Positions 34,887 through 44,218 of a DNA stretch of 64,000 bases are shown here, piece after piece (position 1 is the stretch's first letter; the number at the start of each line of letters is the position of its first letter). The stretch is from Streptomyces spiramyceticus (GTDB lineage: Bacteria > Actinomycetota > Actinomycetes > Streptomycetales > Streptomycetaceae): contig NZ_JARBAX010000001.1 of assembly GCF_028807635.1 (NCBI RefSeq), forward strand, positions 4,947,501-5,011,500. Reading direction: 5' to 3'. The translations under genes and the position numbers were made by a program. The notes beneath the pieces were generated by a model, which saw only the letters and a list, made by a program, of their open reading frames with translations, did no database searches and was not told where the DNA came from.

Positions 34887-35213
34887 TCAGTGGGCGGCTT
34901 GGTACCTCTCCAGCAGGTCAGCCGGGATGCGGCCGCGACTGCTGACTTCAATGCCCTGGGTCTTGGCCCACTCGCGGATCTTGGCAGCGTCCGGACCGAC
35001 AGCCTGCGCGCGCTTGGCCGTCCGACGACCGCCGCCGACTTTGCGGCCAGCTCCCATAAACGGCCCCAGGGCGTCCAACAGCTTCTCGTAGTTGTCCGGC
35101 CCCAGGTCGACCTCGTACTTGATGCCGTCCAGGCTAAAAGCGTGCGTGGCGATGTCTTCGCCTTCGGCTCCGGTGAGGTCGTCAGTGTAAATCGTCACGG
35201 TGCGCTGAACCAT
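34887..35213 (-). CDS. lsr2: Lsr2-like nucleoid-associated protein
   Basis: A 108-residue Lsr2 homologue. The N-terminal dimerisation domain covers about residues 1-55 (VQRTVTIYTDDLTGAEGED, FSLDGIKYEVDL), and the C-terminal DNA-binding domain has IREWAKTQGIEVSSRGRIP with the RGR AT-hook. Lsr2 bridges AT-rich DNA and silences foreign genes. Streptomyces already carries chromosomal lsr2 genes, so this is probably a mobile-element copy. Start ATG 35213; the upstream ATG at 35258 is not needed. Confidence 0.93.
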   Translation of the reverse strand: MVQRTVTIYTDDLTGAEGEDIATHAFSLDGIKYEVDLGPDNYEKLLDALGPFMGAGRKVGGGRRTAKRAQAVGPDAAKIREWAKTQGIEVSSRGRIPADLLERYQAAH

Positions 35214-35270
35214 TGTGGTAGGCCCTTTCGTATGTGTGAAAAAGAGCCTACTCGCCATCTCAGCAACGCG

Positions 35271-35630
35271 TTACCGGTTGGGGACGCCTTCCACAGCGTC
35301 ACGGGCCGCCTGCCGTTCCAGCTCCGTGTAGCGCTTCAGTGGCACCGGCTCACACTCGGGAATGGGGTATTCCCGGTGCTCGTTTATCCCGGTCAACATG
35401 TAGCGAGTCAAGACTTTGAAGCAGGCCCGCTCGGCCGCGGTGCTGGGCGCGGGGATGGGCTGGCCCTTGGGGGCCGGCCGGTTCGGTTGGTCGTCGACAG
35501 GTGGGCTGGTCGGTTTCGTGGGAACAGTTGGCCTGGGGGTGTCGTCGGTTCCGCAAGCAACCCCGCCCAGCAGCAGGGCTAGTCCGAGGAAGACGGTGGC
35601 GAACAACGAAAAGCGCGGCCGATTTGGCAT
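35271..35630 (-). CDS. Lipoprotein
   Basis: A 119-residue predicted lipoprotein with signal sequence FSLFATVFLGLALLLGGVAC and lipobox GVAC near residue 26. A Pro/Thr-rich linker leads to a small helical domain with two cysteines (ERACFKVLTRYML, PECEPV). The promoter side is duplicated: a 180-bp repeat covering its first codons and upstream region recurs at 38142-38320. Confidence 0.75.
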   Translation of the reverse strand: MPNRPRFSLFATVFLGLALLLGGVACGTDDTPRPTVPTKPTSPPVDDQPNRPAPKGQPIPAPSTAAERACFKVLTRYMLTGINEHREYPIPECEPVPLKRYTELERQAARDAVEGVPNR

Positions 35631-35778
35631 GACGGCTCCAAGGGGGCATTGGCGTCATGGGTGCTCGCAAAAGGCGGAGCTCATTCACCGTACGACGATG
35701 GTCCAGCCTTCGGAAGAGGCTCCATTTGTTACCAACTAAAGTGGCTGTTTCGGTGCTTTGGTTGGTAATAAACGAATG
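35596..35778. repeat. About 180-bp direct repeat, copy 1
   Basis: Covers the start of the lipoprotein gene and a large palindrome (ATTTGTTACCAAC ... GTTGGTAATAAACGAAT). The second copy is at 38142-38320, about 85-88 per cent identical by eye. Confidence 0.85.
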
Positions 35779-35887
35779 AGTTCGTGCCGAGGTCGAAGAT
35801 GCGGGAGAAGCTGGCTAGGCATCGTGTCGCCTCGGTCCGGGCGATCGAAGCTGCCGGTGCCGATCTGCGAGCGGCCGTGCGACCGAC

Positions 35888-37174
35888 CTATCTCTTAAAG
35901 CTTGCGGTCGCGACGGAGTCGTGATCGGTCGTTACTGATTGCTCACTACGACAGCGCTGGACGAGTTCGCCATAGTGATAGGCGCTCGGCCGGAGCTCGC
36001 GCTCCAGGGTGGCATGATCGACCCGCACGAGGCCAAACCGAGGCCAGAATCCCTCATGCCACTCGAAGTTATCCAATAGGCTCCAGTGGAAATAGCCGCG
36101 ACAATCAACGCCGTCGGCCAAAGCCTGCTTGATGCTCGCAAGCGAGGCTTCGATATACCAACTGCGGTAGCGGTCCCGAGCGTCAGCTAGGCCGGATTCT
36201 GTCACAAACAGAGGCTTGCCAAAGCGGGCTAGCCGGCGTAGCAAGATCGCATGCCCCTCGGGGTATAAATCCCAACCCAGATCGCTTTTCGGCAAGCTGG
36301 AAGACCAACCCACGCTGCGGCGGAAGTAGTACTGCAATCCAATCCAGTCGGCTTGACCCGCTAGGCGCGCAGGGAAGTAGTCATTAGCCAAATGCGCCAG
36401 CCAATTAGCCACTGGGCGCAGCACCGCTGGCGACGCCACGAATACAGTTTGATTCGTACAAAAGCCGACCTGGAAGGTCGGCTCTACTGATTTCAGCTTC
36501 TGATATGCACCTCGGTGTGCTCGCATGAGCGCTCGCCGGGCCCGACTAAACCGCGTTGGGCTGCGGTAACCAGGCGGCCACACACCAGCCAGATAAGCCT
36601 GGCCGGCATACACCTCGGGTTCGTTCAGAGTTGCCCAATACCGCACGTGCGGTCGCAACCCCTGGCCCATGACTTCCGCAAAGGCCACGAACCGTTCAAC
36701 CACCTCGGCCGACTCCCAGCCGCCTGCCTCCGCCGCCCACACCGGCAGCGTGAAATGCCACAGCGTAACAAATGGCTCCTGGCCGTACTTATGGCAGGTC
36801 GCTGCCATCTCGGCATAATGCCGGATCGCCGCTTCGTCGTACTGACCGCGGCGCGGCTCAACCCGCGACCACTCGATGGAAAAGCGAAAGGCGTTCAGGC
36901 CAATCTGGCGGGCCAGCGCTAGGTCCTCGCGGTAGCGGCTGTAGTGATCGACGGCCTGGCCAGAGCGGTAATTCTCGGCTTGGCGCGCCTCAGTTTTAAC
37001 CTCATCCCACCGCGGGGTTGGTCCTTGGCCGTAGTTGGTGGATCGATGGGCTTCGCGCGCCAACTTAGACGCTTGCTGCTGCTCCCAGCGCGTCCAGTCA
37101 TTCATGTTTCCACCTTCAACCTGATGGGCGGAGGTGGAACTCCCAAAGTAGAAGTGGGATGGAAAGTGTGTCAT
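35888..37174 (-). CDS. Glycoside hydrolase family 1 (beta-glucosidase type)
   Basis: A 428-residue GH1 TIM-barrel enzyme. FYFGSSTSAHQVEGG opens it, the acid/base Glu is in TLNEPEVYAG, the nucleophile Glu in FVTESGLAD (TENG in most members) and HWSLLDNFEWHEGFWPRFGL binds the sugar. It would hydrolyse beta-linked glycosides inside the cell, as no signal peptide is seen. GC and codon use (TTA, ATA, TAG-rich context) differ from neighbours, which suggests transfer from outside Streptomyces. It lies between two copies of a 180-bp repeat. Confidence 0.93.
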   Translation of the reverse strand: MTHFPSHFYFGSSTSAHQVEGGNMNDWTRWEQQQASKLAREAHRSTNYGQGPTPRWDEVKTEARQAENYRSGQAVDHYSRYREDLALARQIGLNAFRFSIEWSRVEPRRGQYDEAAIRHYAEMAATCHKYGQEPFVTLWHFTLPVWAAEAGGWESAEVVERFVAFAEVMGQGLRPHVRYWATLNEPEVYAGQAYLAGVWPPGYRSPTRFSRARRALMRAHRGAYQKLKSVEPTFQVGFCTNQTVFVASPAVLRPVANWLAHLANDYFPARLAGQADWIGLQYYFRRSVGWSSSLPKSDLGWDLYPEGHAILLRRLARFGKPLFVTESGLADARDRYRSWYIEASLASIKQALADGVDCRGYFHWSLLDNFEWHEGFWPRFGLVRVDHATLERELRPSAYHYGELVQRCRSEQSVTTDHDSVATASFKR

Positions 37175-37259
37175 GCAGTCATTCTAAGATGAAGTATGCA
37201 TTTTGGCCATGATGACTCGACGTGATACACCGGCTGGATCGCGCGTGAAAGGTGGACTG

Positions 37260-37883
37260 ATGGCAGAGCCCGACGACCAGTCTCGTCAATTCAAGATCAT
37301 TGATATGTATATTGAGGAGTACCGGGCCCTGCGGACCGAAATCTCCGACCGCGTAAAAAATGAGTTCATCATCGTAGGGTCGAACGTGACTCTGACAGCT
37401 GTCGGAGTGGCACTCCTTAATGTAATTCATACTCATCGCGTGATAGTGCTTTTTGTAATCCCATTGGTGTCGCTGATCTTTGGATTGTTGTACCTGGCGC
37501 AAGAAAGCTCGTTGGCTGTGGCTGCTCAGTATCTTAACAAGAAAGTGAAACCTGCGGTTGTGAGTTTGTTGGAAAGGAAGGCGGGCGGGGGGGATAGTGC
37601 TGACGCGTCTGGGATTTTTGGCTGGGAAGAGTTTCGTGCCGGTAAGCTCTATAACGTGTCGCAGCCATGGAAAGCTCTGGGTGGCATGTCTAGCTTTCTC
37701 GGTGCGCTGCCGGGTCTAATGGTGATTCTGATCTCCCTTGGCTTCGTTGCGTTCTCTCCTGACTTTCGTGACGAGTTTAACGGCGGAGAAATCTCCTTGC
37801 TGATCGTCGACGTCGCTGCGTACGTTCTCTTTGGTTTTTCCGGGTGCTGGCTGAAGGATCTCTACTCGGGGATCACCTCATAG
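37260..37883 (+). CDS. Four-helix membrane protein, foreign-looking
   Basis: A 207-residue membrane protein: soluble helical N-terminus, two close hydrophobic helices (FIIVGSNVTLTAVGVALLNV, RVIVLFVIPLVSLIFGLLYL), a 70-residue soluble loop, and two more (LPGLMVILISLGFVAF, LLIVDVAAYVLFGFSGCW). ATG 37260 after AAAGGTGG. Low GC compared with the flanks. The layout resembles small four-helix effector-type membrane proteins, but no family is recognised. Confidence 0.65.
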   Translation: MAEPDDQSRQFKIIDMYIEEYRALRTEISDRVKNEFIIVGSNVTLTAVGVALLNVIHTHRVIVLFVIPLVSLIFGLLYLAQESSLAVAAQYLNKKVKPAVVSLLERKAGGGDSADASGIFGWEEFRAGKLYNVSQPWKALGGMSSFLGALPGLMVILISLGFVAFSPDFRDEFNGGEISLLIVDVAAYVLFGFSGCWLKDLYSGITS

Positions 37884-37898
37884 CCTTGATTGGTTTAC

Positions 37899-38070
37899 GA
37901 TGTGATGCCGAGCATTACCAATAGTGGCGCTGTCGGCACCCGCCATGTCGCACCAATCCGCAGAACGGGCACCCGGGAACTCGCCGCGGCGGGCCAGCTC
38001 GAACACCAGGGGTGACCAGGTCTGTGACCGCCGGTAGCTGGAGGAGTTCGGTTCGGCTCATGCTGCCCAT
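37899..38070 (-). pseudogene. Excisionase-like helix-turn-helix remnant
   Basis: The frame begins MSRTELLQLPAVTDLVT and, after a shift, gives RVPVLRIGATWRVPTAPLLV, which is the pattern of AlpA/Xis-like excisionases on actinomycete integrative elements. The middle is damaged. Confidence 0.55.
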
Positions 38071-38141
38071 GGGGCTCACCTGGTCGATAGTGCTGTGGCT
38101 TTGCGAGCACATGATGCCCCAACTTGTAACGAATGCCTAAG

Positions 38142-38320
38142 GTGGCGAAGGGGAAGAGCGGGCGATTCGGCATGACAGCTCCAAGGGGGCATTGGCGTCA
38201 TGGGTGCTGGCAAAGGCAGAGCTCATTCACCGTACGGCGATGGTCCAGCCTTCGGAAGAGACTCCATTCGTTACCAACTGAAGCGGCTGCTTCAGTGCTT
38301 TGGTTGGTAACAAACGAATG
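38142..38320. repeat. About 180-bp direct repeat, copy 2
   Basis: It contains a long hairpin: ATTCGTTACCAACTGAAGC pairs with GCTTCAG and GTTGGTA...ACGAAT. It also retains about ten codons of a second lipoprotein start on the minus strand (CAT at 38171-38173). Confidence 0.85.
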
Positions 38321-38383
38321 GTCTTCCCTGTCGGGCTTTATCCGCTCTACCGTTATGCGCCCAGTCTTCTTTTAGGGGCGCTC

Positions 38384-39229
38384 ATGAATTCGTCTCCGCT
38401 GGACCTGTACGCCGTGCTGGGCGTGGCGCCGGACGCCCCGGCGTTCACCATCCGTCGGGCGTACCGGCAGCAGCTCCTGCGCATCCACCCGGACCGCCGG
38501 CCAGCCAGCAAGCAGGCCGCCGCGCACGAGGAGATGACGAGGCTCAACCTGGCCTTCGACACACTGAGCGATGAGGCGAAGCGACGGGCCTACGACCTGG
38601 ACGAACGAGCGCGGAGGCGAGCTGCTGGCCGCACGACGGCGGACCCACCCCCGAAACCACCACCACCGCCCGAGCCACCACGACCGCCACCCGCTCCGAA
38701 GCCGTCACCCCAGCCTGAGCCCTCATCCGCAGCCCCCAAACCGTCGTCCAGCACTGGCTGGAGAGTCCTGGTTGGAGCGGTCCTGCTGGCGGTCTGCCTC
38801 GCCTTCGGCAGCGTTCATCTGCTGGGGCTGTCATTTCCGGATAGCGACCGATCGGAGCCATATTGCTTCGAGAGTAGCTCTGACGGCCAGAGCATTTCGT
38901 ACTTCCGGGCCAAGCCGGGGTCAAGGACGGAGACCAGTGAGGTCATCTGGTCAGTGGCCGACCTGAGCGAAGACGACTACGTGGTCTGGCGGACGCCCAA
39001 GTTCCCGTACTGGGAGCGAGCCAACGCCGAACCTGGTCTCCTCCGAGAGGGCTGGACCTACGGGCGGTACGAATACGTCGAGGTCTTGGTCGAGAAGCAG
39101 GCGGGATGGGAACCATTGGAGGGGCTGTTCGAGCGCCGGCCGCAGCTGGACAACGTGGCCGAGCGCGAGCAGCGGTGGGCTTTCCTCACGGATTGGATCG
39201 GCCACCTGGACGCGCCGTGGTGCGGCTGA
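38384..39229 (+). CDS. Membrane-anchored J-domain protein
   Basis: A 281-residue protein: an N-terminal J domain (residues about 6-70, LDLYAVLGVAPDAPAFTI, HPD motif in LRIHPDRRP, ARRRAYD-like end), a long Pro-rich linker, one transmembrane helix (VLVGAVLLAVCLAFGSVHLL) and a C-terminal domain of unknown fold with two cysteines. The J domain should stimulate an Hsp70 from the cytoplasmic side. ATG 38384 after GGGGCG. Confidence 0.85.
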   Translation: MNSSPLDLYAVLGVAPDAPAFTIRRAYRQQLLRIHPDRRPASKQAAAHEEMTRLNLAFDTLSDEAKRRAYDLDERARRRAAGRTTADPPPKPPPPPEPPRPPPAPKPSPQPEPSSAAPKPSSSTGWRVLVGAVLLAVCLAFGSVHLLGLSFPDSDRSEPYCFESSSDGQSISYFRAKPGSRTETSEVIWSVADLSEDDYVVWRTPKFPYWERANAEPGLLREGWTYGRYEYVEVLVEKQAGWEPLEGLFERRPQLDNVAEREQRWAFLTDWIGHLDAPWCG

Positions 39230-39356
39230 GTGGCAGGCCCAGGCTGGCGTAGCGCTCGCTGAGCGGCGAGATTTCCCGGCGTTCGAAATGTCCGGAAGTG
39301 GCCGATCAGTAACGATGGAGACGTAGGGCAGCTACCGAACGAGTGGGAGACGTGAA

Positions 39357-40967
39357 ATGGCTGAGGACCCATTGAGCCGACGAGGCGGGCGCCAAGCGGT
39401 CGTGATCGTGCACGGCATGGGCGAGCAACGTCCCCTGGATGCGCTGAACGGGTTCGTAAAATCCGGGCTGCCAGCGGGGCAGCGACGCTTCTTTTCCCGT
39501 CCCGACATCGTGACTGGCTCGTATGAGTCTCGCCGCTTCCTAGCGCCGGCGACCAAAGACCGGCCCCAGACCGAGTTCTTTGAGTACCACTGGGCTCATC
39601 TCATGCAGGGCAACCGGCTCAGCGATCTACGGCCGACCTTCCTTCGAGTGCTGTTGAAGCCGCTATGGCTGGTACCCCGGGGGCTGCGGTTGCTGTGGTT
39701 GTTGTTCTGGGCGCTGGTGGCCGCCGGGGCCTGGGCCCTATGGGTTTGGCCCCCGGCCGAGCTGTTGCCTGAGGAGGACCTCAAGTCTTGGCCCCTCAAA
39801 CTGCTGGGCGTGCTCGTCGGCACTGGGGTATGGAGCACTGTCCTGACGTTTCTGCTGACCAAGGTGGGCAAGATCCTTCCCGGTGTCCTCACCAACAGTT
39901 TTGTCGATGTGGTGCGTTACCTCGACACATCGCCACGGTCCTACCAAGTGCGCCATGAGATTCGGAAGGGGTTCGTGGAACTCCTAAAACGACTCCACAC
40001 GTCCGAATACGACGGCAAGCTCAGGTATCAGCGCGTCATCATCGTTGCTCACAGCCTTGGCGCGTACATCGCGTACGACGGGATCAGCCACCTGTGGGGG
40101 ACCATGAACAACCGGGCGTACAAGGGCACCACGGAAGCCCCAGACGGGTTGCAGGACGTCGAGGTGGCGGCGGCCAACCTCCCGTCTCGCGGCTCGAAGG
40201 TGGCTCCGACCGACCAGCAGATCAAAGCCTTCCGTGAGGCGCAGTACAAGCTATGGTCCGGGTTGCGTGCTCGGGGCAATCCATGGCTGATCACTGACTT
40301 CGTCAGCGTCGGTACCCCGATGTACTGCGCCGACATCCTCTACACGCGCACGCGCAAGCGCTTCGAGGAGCGGGTCAAGAGGCGCGAGCTGCCGACCTGT
40401 CCGCCTCAGAACGAAGAGGGGCTAGACGACGCCCCAGAGGCGCCGCCTAACTATTCCTATCCCTGGCGGGGTCGGCAAGTGCTTTACGACGGAGCCCCAT
40501 TTGCCGTTGTGCGGTGGACCAACCTTTGGTTCCCGTGCTGGCCGCGGCGGTTCGGGGTCTTGGGCGACTGGTTCGGCGGACCGCTACAGCTTCTGTTCGG
40601 CAACGGCATTCGCGACGTCCCTATTCACGGTAACGGGTGGAAGCGCCACATCCCCGGCTTCGCTCATGCGTTGTACTTCAAGTTTCCCGACGATCGGTCT
40701 CCCTGTTCCGTCACGAAACATCTGGATGACGCACTCGCCCTTGGTGAGTTCCATCTGCCGCCCACCGACAAGCAGGTCGCGTACGCGCTCAAACTCCTCG
40801 GCCAGGCTGGCTTCCGTACCAGGAAGATGGCCGAATCCCACGCCGAGCTCATCGACCCTCGGCGGTCTGTGCCAATCGGAAGCAGCGTCCAAGAGTGGTT
40901 GCGTTCCCTGTCGCGATCTGAGGTCTCCTGCCTCATCGACGACTTGCGAAGGCGCCAAAGCCAGTAG
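39357..40967 (+). CDS. Alpha/beta-hydrolase-like membrane protein
   Basis: A 536-residue protein. The N-terminus VVIVHGMGEQRPLDAL matches alpha/beta hydrolases, two membrane helices follow (LLWLLFWALVAAGAWALWVW and LLGVLVGTGVWSTVLTFLLT), and the nucleophile elbow is AHSLG in IIVAHSLGAYIAYD (about residue 231). A candidate lipase or esterase at the membrane; substrate unknown. Start ATG 39357 has GGGAGACG upstream. It may work with the neighbouring J-domain protein, but only adjacency supports this. Confidence 0.7.
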   Translation: MAEDPLSRRGGRQAVVIVHGMGEQRPLDALNGFVKSGLPAGQRRFFSRPDIVTGSYESRRFLAPATKDRPQTEFFEYHWAHLMQGNRLSDLRPTFLRVLLKPLWLVPRGLRLLWLLFWALVAAGAWALWVWPPAELLPEEDLKSWPLKLLGVLVGTGVWSTVLTFLLTKVGKILPGVLTNSFVDVVRYLDTSPRSYQVRHEIRKGFVELLKRLHTSEYDGKLRYQRVIIVAHSLGAYIAYDGISHLWGTMNNRAYKGTTEAPDGLQDVEVAAANLPSRGSKVAPTDQQIKAFREAQYKLWSGLRARGNPWLITDFVSVGTPMYCADILYTRTRKRFEERVKRRELPTCPPQNEEGLDDAPEAPPNYSYPWRGRQVLYDGAPFAVVRWTNLWFPCWPRRFGVLGDWFGGPLQLLFGNGIRDVPIHGNGWKRHIPGFAHALYFKFPDDRSPCSVTKHLDDALALGEFHLPPTDKQVAYALKLLGQAGFRTRKMAESHAELIDPRRSVPIGSSVQEWLRSLSRSEVSCLIDDLRRRQSQ

Positions 40968-41144
40968 GGGCTGTCAACGGCCCTTTTGGCTCCGCAGGGA
41001 CCGCGTCGGACTTGACTGCGACGAAAGCGCGCGGGCGGAGGTGTATGTCCGTCCCGCCGAGCGGTGCGCTGGGCAACTTCGCCACGTACCAACGCGTCCT
41101 GGACACCGAGAAGTACCGGATGGCTATCACCGCCTGACGCCAGA

Positions 41145-41180
41145 CCGTGCTCCGGGGTCCTTGGCGACCCCGGAGCACGG
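41145..41180 (+). terminator. Strong hairpin terminator
   Basis: A perfect 15-bp stem, CCGTGCTCCGGGGTC (41145-41159) with its complement (41166-41180), has a 6-base loop. No U run. A 31-codon frame (ATG 41046) precedes it but is not supported. Confidence 0.75.
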
Positions 41181-41203
41181 CCACACCCCACCCTGGAGAA
41201 CCC

Positions 41204-41953
41204 ATGGACACGCCCGCCTCCTCCTGGGAGTGGACCAACGACTACGACGACCTCGGCTTGTGTATCACCTTCACCAGAAGCCGCAGCTCAGAAGATGTCT
41301 TTCGCGCCTACGGAGCTCCCCCAGGCACCGCCAGGCTGCTGACCGAGCACGAAGAGCTCACGGCCGTTCCTGATGGAGAGATGGGGGCTGTGCTGCGGGT
41401 GGGGTTCTCGGGTGAATGGGTCTTTTGCTTTGAGACACCCACCATGTCCGGCGGCAACCCCGCCACGCTGACGGACCTGGCTGTCGGCACCGAAACCCTC
41501 GCCGTGACCGATTCAGGTGACGGCATGACGGACTTCAACTACTTCAAGGACGGCCAGCTCGTCAGCGCCTTCGAACCGGACGCTGTAGAGGGAGCCCGGT
41601 ACGCGCGAGGCGCTCATCCCCATCTACTGGACGACGCCTTGCGCCAGGCATCTGCCCCTCTGGCAGCTGGAGAGGAGCCGCTCACTCCGTCCGAGGTCGC
41701 GTTGCGCCTGATCCGAGACCACTTCGGTCCCTACGTCGACCGCACGATCCTGAGTGGGCCCCTGGAAACCGTCTTCATCCCGGACAGCCGTCGTCGCCCC
41801 CTGCCCCAGCCGGAATATCCCCCGGCTGGTCCGGGGAGTCCTGCCATCGGGAGGGCGCTGGGCGCGGTCACCCCCATGGCCAGCACCAGCGGAGCACCCG
41901 TCCTCTACACACCGACGACGGGTCCCATTGGAACCACCGCACGTATTGAGTAG
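41204..41953 (+). CDS. DUF6461-like protein
   Basis: A 249-residue soluble protein: SSWEWTNDYDDLGLCITFTR, SSEDVFRAYGA, GEWVFCFETPTM and ALRLIRDHFGPYV. The layout resembles the DUF6461 family found in many Streptomyces, whose function is unknown. The C-terminal 60 residues are Pro/Ala/Thr-rich and disordered. ATG 41204 follows GGAGAA. Confidence 0.65.
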   Translation: MDTPASSWEWTNDYDDLGLCITFTRSRSSEDVFRAYGAPPGTARLLTEHEELTAVPDGEMGAVLRVGFSGEWVFCFETPTMSGGNPATLTDLAVGTETLAVTDSGDGMTDFNYFKDGQLVSAFEPDAVEGARYARGAHPHLLDDALRQASAPLAAGEEPLTPSEVALRLIRDHFGPYVDRTILSGPLETVFIPDSRRRPLPQPEYPPAGPGSPAIGRALGAVTPMASTSGAPVLYTPTTGPIGTTARIE

Positions 41954-42363
41954 ACGCTGAACCTGCCGCCGAAGGAGACGATTCCCGGCGGCGACCGCTG
42001 GCAAATGGTTGGGGCTGAAGCGTCCGCGGCCTCAATCGGCTGTGCCGAGCGCCCGACCACCCACTACCCAACAAAGATGGACGAGAACGCGCTGAAGCCC
42101 CGCGCTCCTGGTGCTGCGGTCGGCAGGCGATTGTCGCTCAATGACGGCCTGTAGGACCCGACTCATGCGACATGGGCGTTGTCGTGGTGAGGGCGTAGCT
42201 GTCCGTGTAGCGTCAGGGGGAGCTGTCATGGTTCCGACGTACCGATCGCCCGTGAACGCGAGTTCGCGGGCGTCTTGCTGTTTTGGATTCTCTGAGGACC
42301 AGGGCGATCACCTCTGGTTCCCGCGCGGTGCGGGAGCCGACTTCGAGTCCCCTTGGAGGACGA
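41954..42363 (+). promoter_or_regulatory. Gap and long leader of cold-shock gene
   Basis: No gene is evident in the first part. Cold-shock genes usually have a long 5' leader with RNA thermometer-like structure; the region from about 42240, ending in TTGGAGGACG before the ATG, is the likely leader here. Confidence 0.4.
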
Positions 42364-42567
42364 ATGGCCAGCGGAACTGTCAAGTGGTTCAACTCGGAAA
42401 AGGGCTTTGGCTTCATTGAGCAGGACGGGGGCGGCCCGGACGTGTTCGCCCACTACTCGAACATCGCCGCCCAGGGCTTCCGTGAGCTCCAGGAGGGTCA
42501 GAAGGTGAACTTCGACGTCGTCCAGGGTCAGAAGGGCCCGCAGGCGGAGAACATCACTCCCGCTTAG
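42364..42567 (+). CDS. Cold-shock protein, CspA family
   Basis: A 67-residue cold-shock domain protein with RNP-1 KGFGFIEQ and RNP-2 DVFAHYS, exactly the usual length. It binds single-stranded RNA/DNA and melts structure. GGAGG lies immediately upstream. A strong terminator follows. Confidence 0.95.
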   Translation: MASGTVKWFNSEKGFGFIEQDGGGPDVFAHYSNIAAQGFRELQEGQKVNFDVVQGQKGPQAENITPA

Positions 42568-42577
42568 CCGTACCTGG

Positions 42578-42612
42578 CACGACGCCCGCCCCCGGTTAGG
42601 GCGGGCGTCGTG
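42578..42612 (+). terminator. Terminator after cold-shock gene
   Basis: CACGACGCCCGCCC (42578-42591) pairs perfectly with GGGCGGGCGTCGTG (42599-42612). Confidence 0.85.
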
Positions 42613-42769
42613 CGTCTGAGCCCAGGGTCCGTCCCCCGGATGCGGCAGCAGGCGTTTGCCGCCGGTCGCGGCGTGATGCCGGAACCGTGCAGGAGGCTCA
42701 AGGTGGCGGGCCGCCAGGCCCTTCGGGGGGTCGGCTGCGATCAGGGCTGGACTGGAGCGTTGGAAGTCG

Positions 42770-43953
42770 ATGCAGCCCATGACCGGACGCCTCGGAGTGG
42801 ATCACCAGCAGTTGCAGCAGTTCATGACGACCTCGACCTGGCCGGTGGAAGCGGTCCGGGCACGACTGGCCCGCCAGGCGGTGGCCGTGGTGCGTCCGCA
42901 GGTGTGGGTCGTGGACGACACCGGTTTTCCCAAGGACGGGGCCTCCTCGTCCGGCGTGGCCCGTCAGTACTCCGGAACGCTGGGCAAGGTCGGCAATTGC
43001 CAGATCGGGGTGAGTGTCCACGCCGCTTCGGACACGGCTTCGTGCCCGCTGTCGTGGCGGCTGTTTCTGCCCCGCAGCTGGGACGGACCCGATGCAGCGG
43101 GCCGGCGGGCCCGCTGCCGGATCCCCGGTGATGAGCATCACCGGCCCAAGTGGTAACTCGCGCTGGACATGCTCGACGAACTCGCCGCCCTGCGATTACG
43201 GCCCGCGGTAGTGGTTGCGGACACTGGCTACGGCGCGAATGTCGATTTCCACCGGGCTCTGGAAGAACGGGGCCTGGCCTACGCCCTGCAGGTCAAGGGA
43301 GAGCTGACTGCTCACGCCGTATCGGCCGAGCCTTACGAGCCGCCTTACGGCGGGCTCGGGCCCAGGCCGTTGCCCCGCTACCGCACCCGGGCCGCTAGCC
43401 TGCGCGAACACGCTGACCGCCGGGCGCGAACGGGCCGCGACGGTGACCTGGCGCAAGGGCTCCAAAGCAGCCATGACCTCTCGCTTCGTGTTGTTACGCG
43501 TCCGGCTCGCCGGGCGGCGGCCGAAGCCCGCCATGGACGGTGTCATTCGAACTTGTCCACCTGATCGCCCAATGGCCCGAGGGCCACGACGAGCCGGTGA
43601 AGTACTGGATCTCGAACCTGCCCGCCGACATTCCCACCCGCGACCTGGTGAGGCTGGCGAAGTCACGCCGGCGCATCGAGCACGATTACCGGGAGCTGAA
43701 GACCACCCTCGGACTCGACCACTTCGAAGGACGCTCGTTCACCGGGTGGCGCCGCCACGTCACCCTCGTCACCGCCGCCCATCTCTTCCTGACTGAACAG
43801 CGGACCTGCCCAAAAGCCCCTGCCAGGCCTGACTCTCTATCAGGCCCTGGACCTGCTCCCGCACCTCCTGGCCACCTGGGCCGGCAGTTGTCCCACCTGC
43901 CGACAACCCAGCCCATGGCAGCCTTACGACACGACCTAACAAAGCTCTACTAG
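42770..43953 (+). pseudogene. IS701-family transposase, multiply broken
   Basis: Pieces in sequence are LGVDHQQLQQFM, VVRPQVWVVDDTGFPKDG, SGTLGKVGNCQIGVSVHA, then after a stop at 43156-43158 LDMLDELAALRLRPAVVVADTG, and finally SRRRIEHDYRELKTTLGLDHFEGRS. This is an IS701-type DDE transposase with one in-frame stop and at least two frameshifts, and its N-terminus is missing. Confidence 0.85.
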
Positions 43954-43960
43954 TAGACGA

Positions 43961-44173
43961 TCATTGGGAGCGGGACCACTCGTCTAGCTTGATCCTTACC
44001 TGACAGTTGTGCTCGGCGTGGCAGACGACGACCCCTGCGCGGGGCCCCGACAGCTCCATACCACGAGGCATGCCGGTGATCTCGGCCAGCCCCACGGCGT
44101 TCGGTACTGCGTCGAACCAGATGACTTCGAACGGTCGGCGACTGACGACCCGTCCACTGACGCCGGGTCCCAC
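43961..44173 (-). CDS. Possible small hypothetical protein
   Basis: A 70-residue frame from GTG 44173 with a charged tail (CQVRIKLDEWSRSQ). Position just after IS debris suggests it may be a gene fragment. Confidence 0.3.
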   Translation of the reverse strand: MGPGVSGRVVSRRPFEVIWFDAVPNAVGLAEITGMPRGMELSGPRAGVVVCHAEHNCQVRIKLDEWSRSQ

Positions 44174-44218
44174 AGGTAGGGCAGAGACTGTTGCCTCCCG
44201 AGATCGTGTTACGAGCTC

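Noticed and set aside
41046..41139. 30-residue ORF before the 41145 hairpin
   Set aside because: No convincing RBS or family; may be the tail of a lost gene.
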